This document shows positions 18,284 through 26,973 of a stretch of 54,035 bases of DNA, one piece after another. Numbering within the stretch: the first letter of the stretch is position 1; each line of letters opens with the position of its first letter. The stretch covers positions 1-54,035 of the forward strand of contig NZ_JACHXW010000009.1 of assembly GCF_014192395.1 (NCBI RefSeq), read 5' to 3'. A program made the position numbers and the translations under genes. This DNA is from Paenibacillus endophyticus. GTDB lineage: Bacteria > Bacillota > Bacilli > Paenibacillales > Paenibacillaceae. A model generated the notes under the pieces. It was not told where the DNA came from. It made no database searches and saw nothing but the letters and a program-made list of their open reading frames with translations.

Positions 18284-19525
18284 ATGATAACACCTCGCCA
18301 ATTATTTTGGATAAGGCTGAAACGCAACCAGAGAGACCAGCTTCGCGCTTGGAACAGCGTACTCGATTGGACAGTATGGCTCTACTTGCTTCTGCCCGGC
18401 CTATTTATTGGGGGCGGTCTATATCGTGAAGTATTAATGGACATGCCGGAGTGGGCGATGAAGCTGCCGTGGTCGACGTTATATCCGATTGTATTGTTAG
18501 TTGTTCTGTTCATGGGGCAGATCCGCATTTTCGTCGAGGAGGCGGACCGCTTATTTCTGCTGCAGCGGCCTGAGTGGCTGCAAAGCATTAAGCGCTATGG
18601 AATCGGTTTTACGCTGATTAAAAAATTAATAGTGGTGGCCCTTCCGTATTTGCTGCTGCTGCCTTTTCTAAGGCATGCAGAGTCGATGTCTTGGTTACAG
18701 GTGGTGCTTGCCTATGGCTTCACGATCGTAATGGGTATGGTGCTTGCTCTTAGCATTCAGCTGGCGAACGGCAAACTGAAGGGGCGACGCAAGTGGGCAT
18801 TTGAAATATTCGGTTTTCTTTTCTTTGGCGCGCTATATTTGACGCCCATGATGAGATGGGAGCAGAACGATAGCCTCTTAGGTCTCTCTCTTGCAGCAGC
18901 AGCGATTTTGATGCTTGTGCTCCTATGGGCCGGATTGAGAACGCCTATACAGTTCGAAGCAGAGGTGAAAACGGAGAATGCGGCGCGTCTTCGAAGCACG
19001 GAGCTGCTCATGAGCCAGGTAATTGAGTCAAAGCCAGTTGTCCGCCTGAAACGGCCTTATCTGTTTCGCGCCTCGCAGCGACTATTCCACAAGTCGAACG
19101 CATCAACGATGCTGGCAGAGCTGAGGATCAAAGCCTTCCTGCGCGGCATGACGCATATTCGCGTATGGCTTGGTTTTATGTCGGCTGCAACCTATGCCGT
19201 ATCGCTTGTTCCCGGCCCGATTGCTTTGTTTCTCGTCGCGGCTTTAACGGCAATCGGCATGTCTTGGCTGCACATGCAATGGAGGCAATGGTTTGCAGAA
19301 CCCTTTATTGCGCAGTTTCCGTGGTCGAAGACAGACGCTCGTAAGGCCGCCATACTATCCCGGTTTTGGCTGCTGCTGCCGCTGATGCTCGTCTGGTCGG
19401 CTATTGCCGGATATAAGCTTGCAGGAATCATCGGCATTCTTGCAGCCGTATTGCTATGCGCAGCCCTATGGTCGACCATTAGCCTATATGACCATAACAA
19501 GGCAAAAATGAATTCCGGTGCATAG
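18284..19525 (+). CDS. ecsB: ABC transporter membrane subunit, EcsB family
   Basis: 413 residues with about eight to ten membrane segments (WTVWLYLLLPGLFIGGGLY, LYPIVLLVVLFMGQIRIFV, VVALPYLLLLPFL, AAAAILMLVLLWAGL, and four near the C-terminus). FVEEADRLFLLQRP in the loop after the second segment is a typical EcsB feature. It starts 13 bases after ecsA with GGGGGAGG upstream, so the two are co-transcribed and presumably form one transporter in the cytoplasmic membrane. Confidence 0.82.
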   Translation: MITPRQLFWIRLKRNQRDQLRAWNSVLDWTVWLYLLLPGLFIGGGLYREVLMDMPEWAMKLPWSTLYPIVLLVVLFMGQIRIFVEEADRLFLLQRPEWLQSIKRYGIGFTLIKKLIVVALPYLLLLPFLRHAESMSWLQVVLAYGFTIVMGMVLALSIQLANGKLKGRRKWAFEIFGFLFFGALYLTPMMRWEQNDSLLGLSLAAAAILMLVLLWAGLRTPIQFEAEVKTENAARLRSTELLMSQVIESKPVVRLKRPYLFRASQRLFHKSNASTMLAELRIKAFLRGMTHIRVWLGFMSAATYAVSLVPGPIALFLVAALTAIGMSWLHMQWRQWFAEPFIAQFPWSKTDARKAAILSRFWLLLPLMLVWSAIAGYKLAGIIGILAAVLLCAALWSTISLYDHNKAKMNSGA

Positions 19526-19607
19526 CTTACCCTGCAAAAGCGTGCACAAATAGTCGGACTCCCCTGCATGCATTCAGCTATCTTTAGGAAGAGAGGAGGT
19601 TATACTC

Positions 19608-20489
19608 GTGGATTTGCTACATCAAATAAACGATGCGCTGAACTACATGGAGGAGCGTTTAACGGATGAGATTGATTTCAAGGAAGCGGCTAGGCATGCG
19701 CTTTGCTCCGAATATCATTTCAAGCGCATGTTCTCGTTTCTTGCAGGAGTTTCGCCCTCGGAATATGTGCGCCGCAGACGCCTAACGCTAGCGGCCTTTG
19801 ATCTCATTCAAAGCAAAGAAAAAGTTATCGATGTTGCCGTTAAATACGGCTACGGCTCGCCTGATTCCTTCGCACGGGCTTTCCAAGCTATGCATGGTGC
19901 AGCGCCATCGGAAGCGAGAAGCGACAGCTATTTATTGAAAGCCTATCCGCGGATAACCTTTCATTTATCCATTAAAGGAGGCATTCCATTGAACTATCGG
20001 ATTGTAGAGAAAGAGGCATTCCGCATTGTCGGTTTAAAGAAGCGTGTTGCCATTGTTTTTGAAGGCGTGAATCCTGAGATTGCCGCCATGTGGCAAAGCT
20101 TAGACGCAGAGACAATCGGGGTGTGGAAGAACCTGTCTAATGTTGAGCCGCAGGGACTCATTAGCGCTTCCATCCATTTCTCTGAGGGACGCATGGAGGA
20201 GAAGGGTGAGCTGGATCATTATATCGGTGCCGCGACGACTGCGCCCGCGACGGAGGCTGGGACGTTCGCGGTGCTTGAGGTTCCTGCAACAACCTGGGCC
20301 GTATTCGAAGCGGTTGGTCCGTTTCCGGAGACGCTGCAGAACGTATGGGGGCGGATTTATTCGGAATGGTTCATGAATGCAAGCTATGAGCAAGCGGAGG
20401 GACCGGAAATATTGTGGAATGAGAGCAAGGATACTTCTTCACCCGCCTATAGAAGCGAAATATGGATTCCTGTCGCCAAAAAACAGTAA
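19608..20489 (+). CDS. AraC-family regulator with GyrI-like effector domain
   Basis: 293 residues beginning at a GTG with GAGGAGG upstream. The N-terminal 100 residues are the AraC double helix-turn-helix ([19 protein letters not shown], then [20 protein letters not shown]). Residues about 125-290 form a GyrI-like ligand-binding domain ([43 protein letters not shown]). This order, DNA-binding first, matches Rob/BltR-like multidrug sensors rather than sugar AraC proteins. The target genes are not evident; it is not clearly in an operon with either neighbour. Confidence 0.88.
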   Translation: MDLLHQINDALNYMEERLTDEIDFKEAARHALCSEYHFKRMFSFLAGVSPSEYVRRRRLTLAAFDLIQSKEKVIDVAVKYGYGSPDSFARAFQAMHGAAPSEARSDSYLLKAYPRITFHLSIKGGIPLNYRIVEKEAFRIVGLKKRVAIVFEGVNPEIAAMWQSLDAETIGVWKNLSNVEPQGLISASIHFSEGRMEEKGELDHYIGAATTAPATEAGTFAVLEVPATTWAVFEAVGPFPETLQNVWGRIYSEWFMNASYEQAEGPEILWNESKDTSSPAYRSEIWIPVAKKQ

Positions 20490-20723
20490 TCCGGAAGTGG
20501 CAGTGCAGGACGACTATTTACGTCATGCGCTGCCGCTACTTCTGTTATACGGGAGCTGAAATGCTTCTAGGGCGATCGACTATCCCGTTATCACTAATCC
20601 CATTATCAAATCGCTTGCGGAACTCTCCTTGGATTCATAGTTTGCTCGTTGGGGTAAGAAGAAGTAGACCCGCAGCTTGACCGGAAGAGGGTTCATGACT
20701 ATTCCCAGGAGGTGCAAGCAGGC
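20490..20723. other. Intergenic stretch, no supported feature
   Basis: A 234-base gap. It holds short open frames without start signals; nothing here could be supported except AGGAGG at 20707-20712, which serves the next gene. Confidence 0.4.
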
Positions 20724-21107
20724 ATGAGTTCGGATAAGGATATGTATGGAGCGGTAGAAGAGGAAATACGGGCACAAAAACAAGGAAACAGCTATGTATT
20801 AACCACGAAGAAGGGTACGATCGGTGAAATTACGTTCACGATGGTTGATGTGGACACTTGGGTAATCGATCATACGCATGTGGATGGTGAATACCGCGGC
20901 AGAGATTTAGGGAAGCAGCTTCTTGATTTCGTAGTCGAGGAGGCTAGGGAGAAGGGGCGTAAAATCGTACCCTCTTGCTCTTATGCGCTTGCGCAGTTCA
21001 AAAGACATCCTTCTTACGCAGATGTGTGGGAGAGAACAAATACGGAGTACTCGGATCCGTATAGCTCAAGCAGTGCAGGTAGTGCTGGCGGAAATATACG
21101 GAAATAA
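20724..21107 (+). CDS. YjdJ-like small GNAT acetyltransferase
   Basis: 127 residues from the ATG at 20724, 11 bases after AGGAGG; a GTG at 20712 is in frame but overlaps that site. IDHTHVDGEYRGRDLGKQLL is the conserved first half of the COG2388/YjdJ GNAT-related fold, followed by EEAREKGRKIVPSCSYA. The group is much shorter than normal GNATs and its substrate is unknown. The tail is rich in Ser/Gly and likely disordered. It converges on the small peptide gene at 21178 across a shared hairpin. Confidence 0.82.
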   Translation: MSSDKDMYGAVEEEIRAQKQGNSYVLTTKKGTIGEITFTMVDVDTWVIDHTHVDGEYRGRDLGKQLLDFVVEEAREKGRKIVPSCSYALAQFKRHPSYADVWERTNTEYSDPYSSSSAGSAGGNIRK

Positions 21108-21120
21108 TACCTGCTCACGC

Positions 21121-21163
21121 AAAGAAGAGCGCCGTGGACGAATCGTCTGCGGCGCTCTTCTTT
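21121..21163. terminator. Terminator hairpin between convergent genes
   Basis: AAAGAAGAGCGCCG (21121-21134) is the exact reverse complement of 21150-21163. The 15-base loop and weak T-tracts on either side suit a bidirectional terminator for the YjdJ gene (+) and the 36-codon gene (-). Confidence 0.7.
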
Positions 21164-21177
21164 GTGCAAATTCGAAG

Positions 21178-21288
21178 TTATTTAGTTGCAGTTGCACGGG
21201 CTTGTTCATTCAGCTTCAACAAATCAGTGAACTTAATGATTTTCGAACCGCTGCTGCCCTTGTTAATGGCGGGTGATATTGGAACCAT
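21178..21288 (-). CDS. 36-residue peptide gene, candidate modified-peptide precursor
   Basis: A short open frame with an almost ideal ribosome-binding site: AAAGGAGG (21304-21297) with 8-base spacing to an ATG at 21288. The peptide begins MVPISPAINKGSSGS and continues KIIKFTDLLKLNEQARATATK. It has no Cys, five Lys, a Ser/Gly-rich N-terminal third and an amphipathic helix-like centre. It lies 60 bases after the acyltransferase at 21349 and is followed by a terminator hairpin. A TTGACT (21352-21347) overlapping the upstream stop may give it its own promoter. Neighbours (two GNATs and a peptide-type exporter) suggest a lysine-acylated or otherwise modified, exported peptide. That is inference; a small regulatory protein is the alternative. 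Confidence 0.6.
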   Translation of the reverse strand: MVPISPAINKGSSGSKIIKFTDLLKLNEQARATATK

Positions 21289-21348
21289 GGGATAGGCCTC
21301 CTTTACTAGATTGATAGATTTTACAGTAACATATGGAATAAAGTGGAG

Positions 21349-21882
21349 TCAATTGTCATTTCTTGTCCGGTTTAAAAAACGAAGCAGCAAAGAAAAGTCA
21401 GTTGAATAGATGTTTTCTGTCCCGTGGCTGCCTTCTGTTTGTCCGATAACATCGGCGAATTTGTAATATAGCTTATTTAAATAGGCATCGCTCTCGAGAG
21501 CGTGGAATTCAAATTTTTTGACGTTAGGGTTATCCACCTCAATCTCATTCGCCAATAGCCGAAAACCGCGAAGAAATAATCCGCCGCCGCGATAGGAACG
21601 ATTCATAATCGCGGAATCGATAAGAACAATTTCACCTTGAGGGTTATGATCGTAATTGTGGTCGACATATTTGAAAAATGCCCAGCCAACGGTTTCGTTC
21701 TGATCTCCCTTAATGAGCATGATCCTTGAGTGTTCCATGGATTCAAGTGCATGCAACAGCGTATCTGATAACGAGAAGCCGTTGTTGAACTCAGAGCGGT
21801 TCTTGATAAAGTAACGGACAAATTCCGCCCGGTCTGCATCCGTCTGACATATGTATAATTGCGCAGACATGGTCCATTCCAA
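21349..21882 (-). CDS. GNAT-like acyltransferase (second of the operon)
   Basis: 177 residues. The centre (GEIVLIDSAIMNRSYRGGG, then LFLRGFRLLANEI) fits GNAT strand 4 with an RGGG acyl-CoA pyrophosphate loop and helix 3. EFHALESDAYLNKLYYKFAD then matches the following strand and helix. The C-terminal SLLLRFL is amphipathic. It begins 6 bases after the ABC exporter stop, so it is translationally linked, and is followed by the 36-codon gene. Its layout parallels the first GNAT of this operon, suggesting paired paralogues. The substrate is unknown; the small downstream peptide is a candidate. A second in-frame ATG lies four codons in. Confidence 0.7.
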   Translation of the reverse strand: MEWTMSAQLYICQTDADRAEFVRYFIKNRSEFNNGFSLSDTLLHALESMEHSRIMLIKGDQNETVGWAFFKYVDHNYDHNPQGEIVLIDSAIMNRSYRGGGLFLRGFRLLANEIEVDNPNVKKFEFHALESDAYLNKLYYKFADVIGQTEGSHGTENIYSTDFSLLLRFLNRTRNDN

Positions 21883-21888
21883 CCCCCT

Positions 21889-24048
21889 TTACTTGCGTTC
21901 CTGCAGCGTTTTTCTTACACGGTCGTTAATTTCCGGATGCTTCGACAGCACGTAATGAAGCCCTTTCCGCTGCAGCGTCAAAAACACGCAGGGGGTTAAG
22001 GCTGTTATGTCGGCTGTCCGCGGCACGTTGTTAAGCAGTGCGATTTCGCCGAAATGATCGCCGTCCTCCAGGATAGCCAAATGCTGTTTGCCGCCTTCGA
22101 CATCGATGTTTTTGCGAGATACCTCGACACGGCCCCGTGCAATCAAGTAAAACTTTTCGCCTTGCTCGCCGGCTTGAATAACCTGCTGCTTCGCAGCAAA
22201 GCTCTCTGTATTGAAGAGACTGCGTATTTCCTTCAGAATCTCCGTATCCACGCCTTGAAAGAAAGGCAGCTTCGCAAGTCTTTCCTCGTCAATATCAGCT
22301 TCCCGTCCATTGCTTGAAACCTGCATGCCGTTCTGCTTGTCCCATAGCTCCTTATAATAGCCGCCTTCTGCCAGCAATTCCTGATGCGGGCCGCTGCCTA
22401 CCAGCTCGCCCTTATCGAATACATAAATCTGGTTAGCGTGTGTTATGGAAGCAAGCCGGTGGGTAACTGTAATGACTGTTCGGTTTTGTGAGAGCTCCTT
22501 AAAGGTTCGGTTAATGGAAGCCTCGGATATCGGATCCAGCGCGGACGTGGCTTCGTCCAGCAGCAGGATTTGCGGGTTTTTCAATATGGCGCGGGCAATG
22601 GCGAGCCTTTGCCGCTGGCCTCCGGAGAAATTAGAGCCTTCATCCTGCACCATGGTGTCATAGCCGCCGGAGAGGGTCATAATGTACACGTGAATCTCCG
22701 CTTTTTTGGCTGCTTCGATAACCTCTTCCTTTGTTGCGCTCGGCTTACTGATGCGAATATTGTCTAGAATGGTTCCGCGGAACAGGAAGTTCTCTTGGAA
22801 TACGGAGCCGATCTGCTCCCGATATGAACCGAGGTTTATATCTTGCATCGGAATTCCGTTAATTTCGATGTGGCCTGAGCTTGGTTGATAGAATCCCAGT
22901 ATCAATTGAACGAGCGTGCTTTTGCCTGAGCCGCTTGACCCTACGAATGCGGCAGTCGTGCCTGCGGCAATGCGCAGGTCGATCCGTTTGAGCGCTTCCT
23001 GCTCCTCGTTATACCGGAATGAAACATCCGAGAACCGAATGTCGGGTTTTGAATCGATGCCAGCTGGTAAAGAGAGACTGCCTGACGCTTCTTTGGGGGC
23101 ATGGAGAAGGCTGTTCATTCGGTCTATGCTGACGGATGCATCCGTGAATACCGGGATGATAAAGGTTAAGTTGAATACGGAATTGCCCATAGACGTATAC
23201 ATGGTGAAAAAAGCCACCAAGGCGCCAAGCGTAATATGACCGCGAAGCGCCAGATAGGAGCCGAAACCGATAATGGACAAATTAACAAGAAGCAGACTAA
23301 TCATAGGCAGGCGTTCCAATTGCGAGCCGATTACGTTTTTTCGATAATGGATCAGAAACATGGCTTGCAGACGTTTGGCGAACTTGTTCGTCATCGCCTG
23401 CTGTAGATTGAACCCTTTAATAACCTTCTGTGCTTTAATGTTTTCTTGAATATCGCCGACCAACAGGTCCAGCTGTTCCTTATGGCTAATGTTGATGGCC
23501 TCAGCACGGCGGCCTAGCAGGTAAGGACCCGCAAATATAATAGCGGCTCCCAAGACAATGACCAGCGCCATGCTCCATTGCAAATAAAATAAGACAATTG
23601 TACTGATAGATACGACCGTTATGGACTGCATGCCAATGGTCATTATAGCGTTCATAGCCCTTTCAATTGAAGGCAAATCAACGGTGAAATAAGAAAGCAG
23701 CTCGCTTGACCGCTTTTTCTCGAAGAAGCCCATATTAACCTGCTGCATATGCTCGAAAAGACGCTTCCGCAAATCCTGCTGGATATGTGCGCTCAGCTTG
23801 GCGAGAATGCGGTCGCTGACCACGCCTGCGCTTAAGCAAAGGACGCCGCTGACGGCAAGCACTGTTAGAATGATCGCAAAGGCATTCATGTCCTTTGGTA
23901 GAATGGCCCGATCAATAAGCAGCTGGAAGCTTAAAGGGGCAAGTGATATAAATGCGAGGTCGAGCAGCAGCAGAGTGAAAAACAATGCGGCTAGCGATCT
24001 GTAAGCACGCATGCAGCTTGCCATGTATTTCAAAACGGTAAGCATCAT
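21889..24048 (-). CDS. ABC exporter with C-terminal cyclic-nucleotide-binding domain
   Basis: 719 residues. Residues about 10-300 form a six-helix exporter domain. The ATPase spans about 330-565 with FVGSSGSGKSTLVQL, FSGGQRQRLAIARAIL, QILLLDEATSALD and VTHRLAS. Residues about 600-715 are a CRP-type cyclic-nucleotide domain whose phosphate cassette reads FGEIALLNNVPRTADITA, with the Glu and Arg expected for cAMP/cGMP binding. There is no N-terminal C39 peptidase, so any leader would be cut by another protease or kept. Half-transporters of this kind work as dimers in the cytoplasmic membrane exporting peptides or lipids. It lies between two GNAT-like genes (23- and 6-base gaps). Confidence 0.9.
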   Translation of the reverse strand: MMLTVLKYMASCMRAYRSLAALFFTLLLLDLAFISLAPLSFQLLIDRAILPKDMNAFAIILTVLAVSGVLCLSAGVVSDRILAKLSAHIQQDLRKRLFEHMQQVNMGFFEKKRSSELLSYFTVDLPSIERAMNAIMTIGMQSITVVSISTIVLFYLQWSMALVIVLGAAIIFAGPYLLGRRAEAINISHKEQLDLLVGDIQENIKAQKVIKGFNLQQAMTNKFAKRLQAMFLIHYRKNVIGSQLERLPMISLLLVNLSIIGFGSYLALRGHITLGALVAFFTMYTSMGNSVFNLTFIIPVFTDASVSIDRMNSLLHAPKEASGSLSLPAGIDSKPDIRFSDVSFRYNEEQEALKRIDLRIAAGTTAAFVGSSGSGKSTLVQLILGFYQPSSGHIEINGIPMQDINLGSYREQIGSVFQENFLFRGTILDNIRISKPSATKEEVIEAAKKAEIHVYIMTLSGGYDTMVQDEGSNFSGGQRQRLAIARAILKNPQILLLDEATSALDPISEASINRTFKELSQNRTVITVTHRLASITHANQIYVFDKGELVGSGPHQELLAEGGYYKELWDKQNGMQVSSNGREADIDEERLAKLPFFQGVDTEILKEIRSLFNTESFAAKQQVIQAGEQGEKFYLIARGRVEVSRKNIDVEGGKQHLAILEDGDHFGEIALLNNVPRTADITALTPCVFLTLQRKGLHYVLSKHPEINDRVRKTLQERK

Positions 24049-24071
24049 GTTAAGGTCTGCTCCTTCTGCGC

Positions 24072-24599
24072 TTAATAGTATAGTTCATGAGGATACCTCA
24101 TTACAGCGGCATGCCAGAGGGCATAGTCCATCCGATATTCCTCGATATCGCCGTACTCTGTCGCTTGTGACTGGCTTTTCACGGCCCATTTGGCACACAG
24201 CTTTTGAAGCGCGGACTGGGCTGGAATCCAGAAGCGCAGCTCTGTGACAGGCTCGTTTATCTGTGCCAGGTATTGGCCTAGAAACTGCATGGATCGAAGG
24301 AAAGTCCTTCCGCTGCGGCTGCTTTTTTTGAGAAATAGTACCTGAATCTGTATGATGTTTCGATCCTCGTAACTATGATCGCCAGTGCCGTGAATAAAAC
24401 CGATTGCACCCGCAGGCTCATCCTGAGCATTCCAAATGATGATGCTGTCCTTACCCATTAGAATAGGACTGGAAATATAGCCGAGAGAGGTCTGAAAGGA
24501 ATAAGGGAGGTTTAAGTGCTCATAATGCTCAAGCAAAAAGCTGATATAGGTTTCCTGATAGTTTACTGTGGAACATGCCGAGAAATAGTAGCTCATCAT
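24072..24599 (-). CDS. GNAT-like acyltransferase (first of the operon)
   Basis: 175 residues. Divergent GNAT: EPAGAIGFIHGTGDHSYEDR is strand 2-3, IIQIQVLFLKKSSRSGRTFL is strand 4 with an SRSGRTF acyl-CoA loop, and SALQKLCAKWAVKSQS is the later helix. The same order occurs in the GNAT at 21349 although identity is low. It is the promoter-proximal gene of the run 24599 to 21178 on the minus strand, with AAAGG upstream and a 23-base gap to the exporter. TATAAT-like sequence at 24639-24634 may be its -10. Substrate unknown. Confidence 0.65.
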   Translation of the reverse strand: MMSYYFSACSTVNYQETYISFLLEHYEHLNLPYSFQTSLGYISSPILMGKDSIIIWNAQDEPAGAIGFIHGTGDHSYEDRNIIQIQVLFLKKSSRSGRTFLRSMQFLGQYLAQINEPVTELRFWIPAQSALQKLCAKWAVKSQSQATEYGDIEEYRMDYALWHAAVMRYPHELYY

Positions 24600-24922
24600 T
24601 AGGATTACCTTTCATTGGGGATGTGGACAAATTATAACACGGTCAGACAAACAACAGAAGATGAATCGCGGATTCGACAGGAAACGAGGCAGGCATGACG
24701 ATACAGAAAAAAAGAGCTGAGACGGAGAATTCTCTCATTTCAATTCAGCAGGCACGTTTGGGTTATGCAAAGCAGCGTTGCTTTAATCATCGGCATTCTG
24801 CTCCGCAGCTGTTCTTGCCCCGTTACAGGACAGGCAGAAGCATCTCGATCACGACTCACAAAAAATATTTTTACACGTACAATAACCCAGGTACATGATG
24901 AGTGAGAGGGAGGAGCATGTGG
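24600..24922. other. Divergent intergenic region
   Basis: About 320 bases between the GNAT gene (-) and tgl (+). It must contain both promoters. A TATAAT-like word lies near 24634-24639 (minus). Two open frames of 67-68 codons in opposite directions have no convincing start signals. AGGGAGGAG at 24907-24915 is the ribosome-binding site of tgl. Confidence 0.4.
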
Positions 24923-25741
24923 ATGATACTTATTGCGGGCAATCAAATGTTCTCCATGAATCCGCTGACGTTAACGGAGCTGGAGCGTAAAATATTGCAG
25001 GATAAGCGGCAAAGCCAGGTCGTATATCGCTACCCTTCAGTAGATGCCCTGGAGTTTGAGCTGAAGACGCGAACGCATATCGTAGAGGCGGGCAAATCGC
25101 TCTATGCCAGCGGCGTGAGCTTCGCGACCTTTGCCGGTTCAAAGTGCAATGAGCAGTTCTGGACGCGTACGGAAAACGGAGGCTTTCAATTGAAAGGAGG
25201 CGTTCTGCCGTCTGTAGGCATCAACGATATATTCGAAAACGGGCATTTATACGGATTTGAATGCGCGGGTGCAATCATCATTATTTTGTATAAAGCGGTG
25301 CTTGATACGGTTGGCGATGCCGTCTTTAATGCTTACTTTAAAAACCTGTTTTTAAGGGACTGGCAGTATGACCGCGATTTAAGCTTAATTACGGCCTATA
25401 ACAAAAACGAAGCGTATCCCGGCGACGTGCTTTATTTCAAAAACCCGGAGCATGATCCGGAGACGCCTGAGTGGCAGGGGGAGAATGTCGTCATGTTGGA
25501 CGATAATCTCTATTTCGGACATGGGATCGGCATTGAAACAGGCCAGGACATTATTCAAGCGCTGAATCGCATGCGAAAAGAGAACAGTACGATCTCTGCT
25601 TATTTGCAGGATTTGGTCGTGTACCCCGATTTTGAGTATTTGCGGGGCCTATCTGTTCGGGATGCCTGGTGGGACGAGGGCGGCCAACACGAGTATACGG
25701 GTATTGCAGGCAGAATCGGATTAGGCACCATTAGATACTAA
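24923..25741 (+). CDS. tgl: protein-glutamine gamma-glutamyltransferase (spore coat transglutaminase)
   Basis: 272 residues from the ATG at 24923, eight bases after GGGAGGAG; upstream in-frame starts overlap that site. The family signature YGFECAGAIIIILYKA carries the catalytic cysteine (C114 in this numbering, C116 in B. subtilis Tgl). LYFKNPEHDPETPEWQGENV and NLYFGHGIGI follow as in the family. The enzyme makes epsilon-(gamma-glutamyl)lysine crosslinks between coat proteins late in sporulation. The length is slightly longer than the B. subtilis protein. It is a single gene with its own terminator. It shows that the organism makes endospores. Confidence 0.92.
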   Translation: MILIAGNQMFSMNPLTLTELERKILQDKRQSQVVYRYPSVDALEFELKTRTHIVEAGKSLYASGVSFATFAGSKCNEQFWTRTENGGFQLKGGVLPSVGINDIFENGHLYGFECAGAIIIILYKAVLDTVGDAVFNAYFKNLFLRDWQYDRDLSLITAYNKNEAYPGDVLYFKNPEHDPETPEWQGENVVMLDDNLYFGHGIGIETGQDIIQALNRMRKENSTISAYLQDLVVYPDFEYLRGLSVRDAWWDEGGQHEYTGIAGRIGLGTIRY

Positions 25742-25773
25742 TAACTGCGCCAAGCATGTCAATAGGGCAGGAG

Positions 25774-25811
25774 CGTCTTTTCCTGATATACACAGGAGAA
25801 GGCGTTTTTTT
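25774..25811 (+). terminator. Rho-independent terminator after tgl
   Basis: 12-bp stem 25774-25785 with 25793-25804 (two G-U pairs), followed by seven T. Confidence 0.85.
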
Positions 25812-25967
25812 GTGGAAAACACTCGAAAGTTGTGTGATGTTATTTGACATATAATGAGGTAATATGAGAAAAAGAGAAGAAAATTATCGAATATTGCGGA
25901 ATATATGTGTGAGGTTTTGGGAGAGGGATTGATAGATTACATACTTTTGATAAAAGGAGAGGTTGTT

Positions 25968-26843
25968 ATGACCGTTGTGCGGGGCTCGGATATTCCGAGA
26001 GAAAAGCTTGCTTTGGCCAAAAATTATCCGATTCAGGTGGTGGATACGATAGGTGTCTCTGCCTATTATCAGAAGCTTCACTGGCATGATGTGCTCGAGA
26101 TTAATTGGATCAAATCAGGTACGGGCTATTACATCATTAACGGCCAAACGTTCGAATTTCAAGAAGGGGACATTCTCCTCATTAATTCGAATGATCTCCA
26201 CTGCGCATATGAGACGAAGGATCTTGTCATGCAGGTTATCTCCTTTGATGCCAATTGGTTCATGAATGCCCTTCGTTATGATCCCGAAATCCTGTGCCCC
26301 TTCAAGGATATGGGCGTTCATTTCACCAATTTGCTCGACAGGAATGAGCCTCATATCGATGAGCTTAGAAGGCTGCTTAAGGAGCTTCAAGATGAGCATC
26401 TCAAGGGCGAAGCCTCGTACGGATCAATTGTATTCGCCAATATGCTTCGTTTCCTGGCTTGCGTGAATCGTTACTTTCGCAGGGAAGGAGTAGGCAAGGA
26501 GAAGGACAGCATGGGTGCAAGGCAGCTGGAGAAAATGCGCAAGGTGATCTACGATATGGAGCGGAATTTCGCCCATCCATGGACGCTGGAAGAGCTGGCT
26601 GGACTCGTCTATTTAAGTCCTTCAAGGTTTAGCGATCTCTTCCGAAGGGCTGTGGGCACGCCGCCTTTGCTTTATTTGATCCATATCCGTCTAGAGCACG
26701 CAGTCACGCTGCTTGAGACCAGCGACATGAAAATTACGGACATTGCCATGGAATGCGGCTTTCGCAGCTTGTCTAACTTCAATCGATTATTCAAAAAGCA
26801 TATCGGGTCCTCTCCCAAAATCTCAAGAAGCATTTCAGGATGA
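25968..26843 (+). CDS. AraC-family regulator with cupin sensor domain
   Basis: 291 residues from the ATG at 25968, which has AAAAGGAGAGG; the open frame runs 21 codons farther up without a site. The N-terminal cupin (YYQKLHWHDVLEINWIKSG, TFEFQEGDILLINSNDLH) would bind a sugar. The C-terminal helix-turn-helix pair is WTLEELAGLVYLSPSRFSDL and ITDIAMECGFRSLSNFNRLF. It stands 130 bases before a codirectional sugar transport operon, as local activators do in Paenibacillus. The inducer is unknown, but the downstream GH4 and kinase suggest a beta-glycoside or amino-sugar disaccharide. Confidence 0.9.
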   Translation: MTVVRGSDIPREKLALAKNYPIQVVDTIGVSAYYQKLHWHDVLEINWIKSGTGYYIINGQTFEFQEGDILLINSNDLHCAYETKDLVMQVISFDANWFMNALRYDPEILCPFKDMGVHFTNLLDRNEPHIDELRRLLKELQDEHLKGEASYGSIVFANMLRFLACVNRYFRREGVGKEKDSMGARQLEKMRKVIYDMERNFAHPWTLEELAGLVYLSPSRFSDLFRRAVGTPPLLYLIHIRLEHAVTLLETSDMKITDIAMECGFRSLSNFNRLFKKHIGSSPKISRSISG

Positions 26844-26973
26844 AAACAGTAAGATAGTGCCAGTTATCAATCGTTTAAGAGGAGAATGCACGCAGGCTGC
26901 AAGCTAAAATAAAGATATAGTAAAAACATGACGCGATAGGTTAACGAAACTAACATGAAAAGGAGGGGGTACC

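Noticed and set aside
24695..24898. 67-codon open frame between the GNAT operon and tgl
   Set aside because: The start signal is poor, the translation is His/Arg/Tyr-rich without a pattern, and the space is needed for two divergent promoters.
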